DNA of 64,000 nucleotides from Anopheles merus (taxonomy: Eukaryota; Arthropoda; Insecta; Diptera; Culicidae): NCBI RefSeq assembly GCF_017562075.2, contig NC_054085.1:34349039-34413038 (forward strand). The letters are read 5' to 3'. Each line of letters opens with the position of its first letter. Within the stretch, counting starts at the first letter, position 1. Shown in pieces: positions 11,674-33,146 of this stretch. The notes beneath the pieces are model-generated. The model had not been told where the DNA came from. It saw nothing but the letters and a program-made list of their open reading frames with translations, and did not search any database. Position numbers and translations under genes: made by a program.

Positions 11674-12641
11674 TCTCGTTTCTGGGACGTCTTAGATATG
11701 TTCCTTCGTTATCGCTGGCATGGGTCCTAACCGCAATTGATAAAGCAAATAAAAATAAGCTAAAACACTATTCAAATGATGCGAATGTGACCCCATAATG
11801 ACTGTTGATAACTGCTGTGGAGAAAGATCGCTCATGCTCTCCGCGAAGTAAACAAATTAAACAATGAAACTTAAACCATTCTATGCCGATATGCTGCTGG
11901 CGCTAACATTGCATACGCAGCAAGAAATAGCACGCGACCGCAGCTGTTCGCGCACTGTTTGCTGCGCTTCATTGCGTCAGTGTTTTGCGGCTTCGCGCTG
12001 GGGAAAAAATGCTGACCAGATAAATCTGAGCCGTATGGATTATGACGATGGGGCATTGTTTGGCTTAAGTTAGTCCACATTCTAATGTGTGCTGTGATGG
12101 TTTTGAATTGTATTGTTTAAGTCGGTGTGAATTGCATCTGTGGCAATGTTGTGTACATAAAATTATAAATAAATACTCCTAGAAATATACTTTTTAGGTT
12201 TTACGCTCCAAATGTATTACGTAATAACCGTTTATTTTTAAATTTGTTTAAACGTTTCCCCAATTAACAAAAAAGGGGATCCAAAGCAATTTGACAGTTA
12301 GACTCGACCACTGTGATTGTTCGGTTTAGAGTGTTGTTTACCTTCCTTGGCAAAGGATCATTGCACGGGAGAGGTTACGTAACGAAGAGCGCGTGGCTGT
12401 AATCGCGCCGATCGGGTCATTTAACAAGTTCAAGTGGCTCAAGGGAAAGCAAATAACAGGATTATTGGCTGAAAAGTTGTCGCCTTCAAGCATTCTGCCT
12501 TCAGGAGAAGAAATTACATTGCAGTAAGAGTAAACTGTTTAGGTAAATCAGCCACAGCCTAAGTGAAGCGACACACGACAAGAAAGTGCTTACCCACGGG
12601 TGTCTCTTTTCCTTGCAGTAACCAGTAACAACACCGTCCCA
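11674..12641. other. intergenic region and 5' UTR of the gag-derived gene
   Basis: AT-rich spacer between the divergent FREP gene and the gag-derived gene. A plausible 76-bp 5' UTR intron lies at 12543-12618: donor AG|GTAAAT and acceptor preceded by a pyrimidine run (TCTCTTTTCCTTGCAG). The second exon then carries 23 nt of leader before the ATG at 12642. No long terminal repeat is visible. Confidence 0.5.
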
Positions 12642-13343
12642 ATGGCAAGCAGAATACCCTCCCCTGCCGATGAAACGCCAAAGCTCACCGAGTACAACCT
12701 ATCCGCCCGACAGGCCGGCTTGGGCAAGCTGCCCAAGTTTTCCGGCACACCCGAAGACTGGCCCCTGTTCTACGGGCTGTTCCGCTACTCGACCAAAGCG
12801 TGTGGCTTTACCGACTGCGAGAATATGCTGCGCCTGCACGAACATCTTACCGGCGAGGCGAAACAGTCGGTGCGAAACCTGCTCATCTTTCCGGCCACCC
12901 TGGAGGAGGCGATCAAAGCGCTGAAGCAACGGTTCGGCCGACCCGAGCTGCTCGTGGACAGTTTGCTGGAGCGACTACGCCAGCTGCCCGCACCGAAGGA
13001 AGACCAGCCGCGGACGGTTATGAACTTTGGCTTTGCCGTGTCGGACACTTGCCGCGCGATAAAGTCGCTCGGGCGCCGTGAATATCTGGACGACTATCAG
13101 CTGAAGCAGGATCTGGTTCGGAAGCTGCCGCCCACGAACCAGCTGCAGTGGTTCCGGTTTGTGGGAGCGAGAACGCTGTATCACGCGACGCTGGATCATC
13201 TGAGCGAGTTTCTGCGGCTGATCGCGTTAGATATTAGTGAGCTGGAGCCGTACCGACCGAAACCTGGCAAGCGCAATGGAGCAGGGAAAAAGAAGTCTAA
13301 TCGAAATGGTAATGGCGATCAGAAGGAAAAGCGGGACATTTGA
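12642..13343 (+). CDS. BEL/Pao gag-derived protein (DUF1759-like), probably domesticated
   Basis: An intact 233-residue frame. The ATG at 12642 is preferred because the upstream extension begins with GTG and crosses a good splice acceptor. Residues about 25-170 match the DUF1759 gag region of BEL/Pao LTR retrotransposons: LPKFSGTPEDWPLFYGLF, then a conserved LTGEAKQSV helix, then ALKQRFGRPELLVDSLLERL and RQLP. The frame ends in a basic tail (GKRNGAGKKKSNRNGN), and no CCHC zinc knuckle, protease, reverse transcriptase or LTR follows. Codon use is GC-rich like the host genes, with a likely 5' UTR intron and a poly(A) signal at 13798. These traits suggest a host gene exapted from gag rather than a live element. 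Its function is unknown; capsid-like assembly or RNA binding is speculation. A recent truncated element copy is the main alternative. Confidence 0.8.
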   Translation: MASRIPSPADETPKLTEYNLSARQAGLGKLPKFSGTPEDWPLFYGLFRYSTKACGFTDCENMLRLHEHLTGEAKQSVRNLLIFPATLEEAIKALKQRFGRPELLVDSLLERLRQLPAPKEDQPRTVMNFGFAVSDTCRAIKSLGRREYLDDYQLKQDLVRKLPPTNQLQWFRFVGARTLYHATLDHLSEFLRLIALDISELEPYRPKPGKRNGAGKKKSNRNGNGDQKEKRDI

Positions 13344-13797
13344 TAGAAACCACGGCGTAAGGTAACATGCTATGAGGTTTTGAGGTGGTTTTAAGCCGCA
13401 TTTTTACGATCACGAGAAGGAATTGAAACGAACGGTTTATTACCGTTCGCCAGCTAGCTGAACTATCTTTTATATGCATTCCCACATACTGTGAATTTAG
13501 TTTACGCGGATGTGCGTAAACCCCGTATGAGAATTGTGAAATATATTCACGAAAAGGGGCTGGCTGTGATATTTGGAGGAAATTTGAATAGGAAAGTGTA
13601 CACCTTTATCGCTGGTCGGTTTGCAACTGTATATTCGTTTGTCCTTTTTTGTATATAATAATTCATGCAGTTCATAGTTCAAGCAGATCGAGCAGTTTCT
13701 AACGTCGAGTAGTTTATAACCTAATCTTAGTTTCCTAACGCTTTGTTTTATGCAATTCAAATTTATGTTCGAAAATAATTATTCTAATTCCAACAAG

Positions 13798-13803
13798 AAT
13801 AAA
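13798..13803 (+). promoter_or_regulatory. candidate poly(A) signal of the gag-derived gene
   Basis: AATAAA lies 455 nt after the stop codon of the gag-derived gene, the first clear match downstream on the plus strand. Confidence 0.4.
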
Positions 13804-16341
13804 ATGAAGCATACGAACTCATACACATCTCTTTTGCTGCTTTTCTCAAGCATCATTGTTACAATGTATTTATTATAGCTTCACTTTTTTACAGCACTCA
13901 CACAAACAACGCCTCACAGTACACAGCAAGTGTGAAGCTATGCCCGTGGAATGACCATGAACCGTATCTGCCACCCGGCCACTACTGCTACCGCACCACG
14001 GCGTCACGCACAACTGGCAAGATAAGAGCAGACCGTCGGTCGGTCGTGTCGGTCGCCAGCCGAGCCGAGCCGGGAAAAAAGAAATTATCTCCTCTAGGAG
14101 TGCGAAAAAACAGGACATCCCCTTGCCACACACCAGCACTAACACGGACAGTGTGTGTTGTGATGTTTCGACCAACTGGAAACAAATCGCAAAACCATCC
14201 GCACGTACGTGTCGGTGCGCAATGATACCACCGCGCGCGGACACGCGCGGAAGGTGGATGAGTAAACCCACGAGTGGGACAACAGGGGGACGGAAAAGCA
14301 TATTTTTCCGATCATTTTTCATTGTTAGAAAAACGGCGAGCACACACACACGTACACACCGACCCGGGGAAATGGATAACAAGGAGCCGTGGAGAAGATG
14401 AATAACGGCAGCGGCTGAGGATGATAGTAAAAATAATAGTCCTAATGGAATGGAAGGTCATAAGTCATAAAAACCAACCGAAGCGTGGAGTGTGAGAGAT
14501 AGCGTGCTGATGGTGGTGGTGGTGGTGTTTGTGGACAGACGGGTAAGGTTGATGGTCTTTTGTTGTCCACCCGAAAACAACGCTGCCCTTGCTTCGAGCA
14601 AGCGAGCGAGCTTCCTTTCCGGCTTCCGGCTGTGACCGGTGGAACCGGTGAAAGGAATAAAGGGAGGGACGCACTGTAAAGGACCGACGGCGCGTATCAT
14701 AAACATAATGTGAATTTATGCGACCAGCTACACCAGAGCGAAGAACCTGAACACCGAAAAAATGAGGCTAGATTAACCGTTTTATTCCCCGTCCCTGTTT
14801 GGAATGACGGTGTTCCGGGAGTTGTTTGCATAACTGCTTGGGAGTTTTATATTTACACCAACAGTGTTGGTGTTGCTGAATTTTGCTAAATTGTTTAACA
14901 CGGTTTTTGTTTTCTTTTTTTTTCAGGTCCTTTTCGTCCAGTAACGGTTAATTCGATCGATGAACATCGGTGAAAGTGAATGTCATGGATTTAGGGGCAA
15001 ATTGTTCTTATCTGAAGTGTCCAGTAGGATGGACATTGCCGAAGCGTTGATAACAACTCTTCCCAAGGATGACCAACATTTTGACGTACCGTACTGGATG
15101 ATGTTTGCCATTCCCTCTGATTTTCTAAACTATACTCCCGATTTCAGGGCCAATTTTCACACGAATCATGCGATTCACCCGCATAAAGCTCAACCGAAAA
15201 TCATTCCATTTCGACGCATTTTCCCACAATCTCTATATCGAATGCCGAATGACTGATCGATTTTCGAGCTACTTCCGGTCGGCCGGTTTGAGCGGTGGTG
15301 AACCTGTTTTGCTGTGTGCGGGAATGTGCAGCAGACCAATTTCAAGTGCCGAGACATGTACGTGTCCTTACTCGTGCAACCCCCATTGACCCGGTTTTAT
15401 GACACACCTTTTGAGAGTGTTTTTGACAGCACAAAAAGCGCAAGTGGATGGGACAGTGTTTGGCCGGAACCGAACCGAAAAGCGGAGATCCCTACAAACA
15501 TCGTGCATCGTGTGAGAGAGGTTCCAGGTCACGCTGTGCCATTGTTCTCGCACGGGAACATTATGTCCTTCAAGACGCTTTAGTGTTGTACCTTTTTTTG
15601 AAGGATTTGTTCTTTTCTATTTAAAGAACTGAGGAGTTTCAATCACTTTTGGAGTAAAAATTAATGCTTATAATTTAAAACGAAAAAACACACACACGAC
15701 TCGTTTGCGTAAAGTGCGCTTCACTTGCAGCTTCCTTTCTGCAGTTTCCCTTTCTCTTTATTGATCGACAATGTGATATCCGGTTTATCGGGACTTTTTG
15801 ACTTTCGGACACTGTTTCAATTCATCCCAATACCCAATACCCCCCAGGGCACACAATAGTGAGATCCTTTTTCAAGAGAGACAGAGCATCGTTGTTTCGT
15901 TTCCGGCCATTTGTCCAGCCAGGTCCAGGCCATTGTTTGTCGTCCGTGCTCGTCTTTTTTTCTCGCCTTTTTTGCCGCCATCCCTCTTTTTATGGCTGAT
16001 TTTGCTCGTGACACGAACGGAAGGACTTTGTGTCCAACGCTTTCCGATCACAAAATCCCATTGATTTCCGGCTCAAACTTGAAGCGGTTCTCCGGTTCCT
16101 CGGGCCGAAGCGAATTGGCAGCAGAAGAGAAAAAAAGGGAAGTTTATATGCGGGACGATAAATCAAGCAATTGTTGCAGCAATCCTGCAAGGATCTTGAG
16201 AGGGGGTTTTTGGTGCGTCGTCCCAGGAGAGAAGGGCAGACAAGTGGACTTTGTGTTTGAATGTTGCACTTGAAAAGAGCGATCCTTTGCGGAGATTGCA
16301 GAAAGAGTGCAGAAAACTGCGGAAATATTTTGATTAATTAT
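13804..16341. other. intergenic stretch, no supported gene
   Basis: Several frames of 60 to 170 residues exist on both strands but none has a recognisable domain. A splice-acceptor-like run of T followed by CAG lies near 14935, ahead of a 98-residue plus frame at 14960-15256; it has no domain and no matching donor, so I do not call it. The stretch lies 3' of vnd. Confidence 0.45.
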
Positions 16342-16347
16342 TTTATT
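16342..16347 (-). promoter_or_regulatory. vnd: candidate poly(A) signal of vnd
   Basis: TTTATT on the plus strand is AATAAA on the minus strand, 312 nt beyond the vnd stop codon. It is the first good match downstream of the gene. Confidence 0.5.
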
Positions 16348-16659
16348 TTTCGTACCTTTCCTTTCGTACCTTATCGGATACATCTTTGCCAGTGTGCCAG
16401 TGGGTGGGAAAACTAGGATTTACATAAATTAGCTATAACCGTATTTAAATACAATAGACTTTTCCTTCCTCCTTCATTTACCTAAGACGCTACTAGACTT
16501 CAGGAACCATAAAACGCCACTAAATCCCTGTCCTTCTTTGCCTTCTTTTTACACACTCAAACACACACACATATTGCCTCGAAGCTGAACATCATCCCAC
16601 GGTCACTAATCCCCCCAAAATTCCCTGCTATGTACAATTTGTGCAACAATCGCCCCAAT

Positions 16660-27045
<10,386 letters not shown>

Positions 27046-28129
27046 CTTACACGACAAAACAAGTTTTTTTTTTGCGATCGCGTTGCAACACACTCGAGGG
27101 AACACTTTATACAACACTTGTAGCACTTGTAAAAAATCGTTTTATTGAAATGGATTCATCAGAATATGTTCACAACACTTTGTAGACCATTCGAGCAGTA
27201 TGGATCGTTCCACTATAAGTTTTATTTCAACATAAATTCAACATTATTCATAAAATGCACAAAACTCTTCACAAGTGTTTTTCTATTTTCCACAACATTT
27301 GATCCTCAGTATCCCCACGCAAGCACAAACAAGCACACACACAATTAGCCACTGGTGTCCACTACCAAACAACAACGTCCGAACGCGTTCGCCCGCAGTA
27401 CGCTCTTCTTCAACAGCAATGACGTCCGTCTCGGGCTGAAGCTGTGCTTGACTGTAACTAAATTATGTTTTCACTTGAGAAGGTAAGTGCCCACTCGTTG
27501 CACGGCACTCGAAAACCCCCGAAACCCTGGGACAGCCAAGGAAGAGAAGCAGCGCAACACAGCTACGAACGGTCGCTCTCACTCTCTCTTTCTCATTCCG
27601 ATCTCGCGCTCCGTTTCTCGCACACACTCACTTTATTGCTCGATTTTTCCAACACCCTTCAACGTTTTCCCTCCCTCCTTCCCCCCCCCCCGCCCCCTTG
27701 CCCGAGAAGGGCATTAAGTCCATCCGCCGCACACTATACGCACACGCACACTTCACCACCGAAGCAGGCCGAGAGCGCGCATCCGCTTTTCAAGCACGGT
27801 GAGAGCCGCTCGACCACTCATCGAGCACGAGGGTACGAAAACAACAACAAAAAAACTACACGAAAATCTCTAAACAAACGTACGCAGAGAGGTCCTTTTG
27901 AGCTTGCTGTTATCCCTCTGTGTGTGTGTGTGTGCACACCAAAGCCGCCGTTTTCATGCGCTCTCGAGTGGCTCGAGAACGGGCGAGGGCGTGGCCTAAA
28001 GCGTAGCTAAGGCGAAGCCATTTTGTATCATTCGCTCACGCTCTCGCGTTTGTTTTTTCGCCGTTCGCTCTCTCTCTCTCACACACGCCACGTTGCGCCA
28101 CTCGCATGCGTCATATCAAGAGGATCCAC

Positions 28130-28183
28130 AGCGAGAAGAGGTTTTTACAAGGATCATCATCCGTGTAAAAAGTCCTTCTCGCT
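28130..28183. other. strong 54-nt imperfect hairpin
   Basis: Two 25-nt arms (28130-28154 and 28159-28183) face each other across a 4-nt CATC loop. Twenty-one Watson-Crick pairs and one G-T pair form, with mismatches at only three positions. The outer nine pairs and a central eight-pair block (TTTTTACA against TGTAAAAA) are uninterrupted. It does not lie in a supported transcript and could be a small-RNA precursor, a DNA palindrome left by an inverted duplication, or a protein-binding site. The arms are a little short for a typical insect pre-miRNA. Confidence 0.75.
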
Positions 28184-31100
28184 TTTGGAGCTCTCGAGCG
28201 TGGTGAGAAGCGCGTGCGACCACTCGACCGGGACAGAGGGGGGAGTAATGCCAAAAGGGAGGACCTCTTTTTCCGTCGTTTTTTTGTTGTGCTGTTTATA
28301 GAAAGCATGCGTGTCTGTGTGTTGGTTTTGAGATCCTTTGCACGAAAGCTACCAGCACGCATGACCTACTCGAGATTGGAAACTTCAGCCAGAAGAGTGG
28401 TTTGTTTCGTTTTTTTTATTAGGGTGGAAAATCGAAATGACTCCCCACACTTTGTACGGAGGGTTTGGAGCGTTACGGTACAACAATGTACACATTTAAG
28501 CATATAGTGTAGCAGTCCAGCCCTCCCCTTGGTCTCCCTTCCCTTCGCTCGAGAAGGTATTTTTGTAGCAAAGTACTTTAGATTAAGCACGCCACATTGC
28601 ATGCGACTACGTGGAACACCCGGCAAGAGTGGAAGAGTGCAGTGGGATCACGCTGAAAACCACTATACTGAAACTCAATTAAGCGTGGTACCCCACACTC
28701 CCCCAAAAGCAGGATCCTTTGTGTGTAACAAAAAGACCAATCCCCCCAAACCCCGTTAACCTAAACAGCGTATCAGCAAGTGGAGTGGAGTGGACTGACT
28801 GGAGGATTTGCTCTCTCTCTTCTATGCCATGAAGCGACGGCTATGGCGTGTTTTGGCGTGTCATTTCGATCGATTTTTCTATCGCTGCAAACCGAAAGGC
28901 TCCAATCTCGAAGAAACAGCAAACGAACACACAAATAAGTATATTGCGTTTACTTTACTCCCCACCCAGAGTAGGTCCCGGGGCGCACGATCGATAATGG
29001 CGCTCGCCGGAGACAGTATAATGGTGGTTATTTACGTGTCTCTCGTGCCTAACTTGTCACTGATTTCAACCCCAGCAACCCTCCCTTAGATTGCACGCGT
29101 ATTGGCAGAGATATATTGGAAAATGAGACGTGGGAAGTAACGAGAACGGGAAGCAAAATTGACAAACGCGCGAGTTAATGAGAAATGAACCGGAAAAAGG
29201 AGGGAGTTGGGCCCAACAACAACCACATGCCCGGGTCCTGTCACTAACGACACGAAACACTATCCACAGCGCACAATACAGGCTTGTGGACAGGCGGGTT
29301 TTGGTTGTTAACAGCCTAATGAAGAATTCCATTTTGCTCGATCGATGCGGGGCGAACACACCTCTAGCCGTCCTTGGGGCTTGGAGGACAACTCCAGCTC
29401 CAATCAGCCCCACTCTATCTAGCCATAAAGGACATCAATTTAAGAGGGGGGGAGGAACGATAGTGGTACGATGTTAGAGATTATCATCGTCCCATGTTGG
29501 GTCACTCTTGATGAAGAGGACAGCTTTTGTTACGTGTTTCCGCGTGGTTGTTGATTAATGTACGCAGATAGTGATGACCTTTTAGTGAGGCAAATGTTTG
29601 CACAGCGATATATTGTAGGGCTAGAATTACGGCTATTGATTAACAGCAGGCACTAGAATCCAGTTTGGTTGACGTGTAATCAATACAGCTGTGTTTCGGA
29701 CTGTTTCTTCCTATAATAACATACAAAACGATCAAGATGGCAAAGAGGAAACATTTTAAGCAATATTTATTACCTTCTTCTACGCCCATTTACATTCCCA
29801 GCCACCCTTTATTTGACAAGGATTCGGTGTGTTGATTTAAGAAGCTAATTTTTTTTTTTGCATGCCACATTACAACCCGAAAGAAGCTTTGTAACAAGAC
29901 CATCCCTTTTGAAAGCGTCAAGACCACCGATCGGTTTGATTCTTGTGCCTTGTTCCGACACCCATCGGAACCAGAAGTCTATTTGTCACACACACAGCCA
30001 CCTCCTTACCATATAATCCCTCGGGAGTTGCTGTCCGGAACAAGCATCTGCCCGTGTGTATGTAAGGAAACGACACCGTGCCCGTTGTTGTGTAATTGAT
30101 TGCACCCGGTGATCAGCAATTTTACGCCCTAAAGCGGAGGACCTTTGTGATGGTGGCCGCAGACACGGTATCTCGGAGGACGGCATGACCCGCAAAGGTA
30201 ACGCCTCAAAAGGTCAATCCGAGTGTCTTTACCTTGTCATTCGTTTGCCGGTATCTTCCCTCGGTACGACCACAAAGATCCCCTCTCATTTAGCCAGTTT
30301 CGTTAAGGTACCTACGCCCTCCCCAATGTCTGCCGAATGACACTGAATGATCTTCAAAGTCTCTCGTACCGAAAGAATCTAACGGATGGTTACATGCATA
30401 CGTTTTCCACAGTCGGAAGTATCTTCTGGACCGTACCTTCTCTATGTCCGGTACGGTGCCCATCAATTACATCACCTTTAGCGGGCTCGGATCGTGCAAG
30501 GTACAACCCATGTAGAACCTAACAATACGATCGCTACACGAACAAAAACCCACAACCAGGGAAAAAGGCAAAGCTGTCCGAACAACAGTTTTTGGAGCAG
30601 CCTCCTGTAGGAACTAGAAGGAACTTGAGAAAGAGTTCCGAAGTTCCTGCCTCGGAAACGACAGGAAGTTGAAAGTCTCGGCCTCATCTCGGCTTCGTCC
30701 TCTCGGCCCATTCAGCACTATCTCCCGTTGTCTGGTGGTAACAATCGAACAAAACAGCAGCAGGAATCTTTACGACTTTACACTGCATTCGGCCACGTTG
30801 CATCTAGAGACAGTTTTTTTTTCGGTGTTAAATTTATTACATCGCCATCCAGATCCAGAGCGATTTGTTCCGTTCCTTTCGGAGTTCTTCTACACAGTCC
30901 GATTGTTAAAAAAAATCCACTGGATTTGATGACAATGGACAACACCGGTCGGTAGTAATTGGAAAGCCATCCACCGCCACCACCCGGTCGGGCGTTTGAA
31001 GCCGAACCGGAAGGAAGCACATTAGAAATGGTATAGAGCTTTTGAAGCGGTGTAAGAAATGAAAAGGAAGAGTAAGAGTCAAGCCCGAAAAGTTATCCAA

Positions 31101-33080
31101 TCGACCGTGGTTCCGTTGCTATGGGAAAGGGTCGCACAAAAGCGGGTGTTGAAGCGTGGTCCAAGCAAGCAGCCAGAGCTAGAGAGCTCGAATCGATCGA
31201 TCGAGTATTATTAGAAGGAAATGATCATTTATCGTTACGGTTCGGTGAGTTTTTATTGAAAACGGAGGTGACAAAATCGGATACATTAAAGGTGATGTGC
31301 CGCGTGATCTATCGGTAGACATTTTTTATAAATAGGACTCTTTGTATTAGAGAAATTCCATTTCATTCGCTTCCAAAACAGGATGTTTTGAGTTGGATTT
31401 TTCTATTACAAATAATGTGCCGATTTTTAAGCATTGTTCAGCAAAAAAGGCGAATCAATTAGTACAAAGTCATGTTGGCAAACAAGCGGTAGAGATATTG
31501 CAAGGAATTTTGGGGATTTTAGAAGACATTGTATACGTCGAAGGACGTATAATATCAAGAAAAATCATCCTCTGGGCTCGTGTAGTTCTATTTCCCGACA
31601 GAATCTTCTAACAAATCGCATCGTTACGCCGTATCCAGCACACCCCACATTCCTCAGCCGGAATTTCCATGGTTGATCTTTTTCGATCTGCCGAGCTCCT
31701 GATCGAGAACGATCGATCCCGCCGCCGGCACCGACGGGAACTTCCCCACTAATCTGTGCCGGGTTCGGTTCGGATCGCACGGGACGCCACTTACGCACGT
31801 CCTCCTACCCTGAAGTTTTTGCCAGTTCGGAGCGGACCTTTTGAAAGAAATCTGCATCAACTGAACCGGCCTTAACGTCGCACCTCGCCAAACTCGCCCA
31901 GCAAAGGGGTACAGAAGCTGGGAAAGTACCAAACCAAGGTGGAAGGGAAGCGTTAGACAGCGTTAGAAACACGCCCGAAAGCCCGTAGCCCGTTAATGAG
32001 CGAAAGTAAACAAAGCATAAACTTCTTAAGTTTTCGCTTTCGGGTGCTTGGGTGTGTGTGACCTCGGGCTGCTGGAGGAGGCTGCGATAGCGATCCCTTT
32101 TTTCCTCTCTTCGTCCAGGTGCTTAGCCCTTAGTCCCTAAAGGCGAAGGATTTTTACACCTTTTTACTGCATAATGAGTGGTCGTCGTCGTCCCATGGCC
32201 CGAAAGGTAGATTGCGAAAGGTGCAATGGTGCGGCGACAGGATGTCTGGCCCGGCCAGACAGCTTGTCGTCAGTCTGATCGGACGCAGAAGGATCACTTC
32301 TAACGGAAACCCCCAAAAGCAACGGAAAAAAGACAAACAAATACTGATCGTAGAATTGTCTTTGGCGAAACAATTGGAAGAAATAGCACAGCAAGACAAA
32401 AGCGGGAAAATGGAATGGAGATCATGTCCGTCTGCAGGAACTACCCGAGTTCAATGGCTCGGACGACCTGTACAAACATGCAACGGGCGCTGCAACCTTT
32501 TTGAAGGAGTTGAACGTTGGTTGTTTTCATAATTCCACACACACGTGACAAATTTGCCACCAAAGCCGACGGGATTTTTGCGTAGCGCGGCGAGAGATGT
32601 TGGACTAGCAACCCAAATATCCCTTTATACGAAGTTTTGTTAATGCTTTCTGAAGAGTGGAATTTCCCCCGACTACCCCTCGGACACTCATTCTGGGAGC
32701 ATTGGGAACGATCAGTGAATTAGAACACGAATAAATTAACCAAATGGACAGATTTCTTCCACGGCACGGAACATCCCGTGTGGCAGCTCATCCAGAAAGC
32801 AGTTTGTCGGACATTCTGGACTGAAGAAACGGTTGTGGTTGTGGGGAATACCGCTTCAATCCCTTGGCCTGTTCCTCCCTCCACCAGCATCGAATGACGG
32901 ATGATAACCCTTTCGTTAGCGTTTGGTGCCTTGCGGGCGGTTTTTTGTTTCGGCCGTCGGACCGATTCAATTTCGTTGAGTGCCTGCACGTGACCACGGT
33001 TCGTTGGAGTTTTATTTGTCGTATCGTGTCCACCGTGGCTACCACGTTACAGTACATTTAACATTCTGCGACGGGGTGTT

Positions 33081-33084
<4 letters not shown>

Positions 33085-33145
<61 letters not shown>
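33085..33145. repeat. (TG)n microsatellite
   Basis: A 60-bp uninterrupted TG run. Confidence 0.97.

Positions 33146-33146
<1 letters not shown>

Noticed and set aside
13873..14382. 169-residue minus-strand frame 3' of the gag-derived gene
   Set aside because: No domain, no splice context, and composition like the surrounding noncoding DNA.
14960..15256. 98-residue frame after a T-run and CAG, as a possible exon
   Set aside because: The acceptor is convincing but there is no matching donor or recognisable protein, and the leader has stops.
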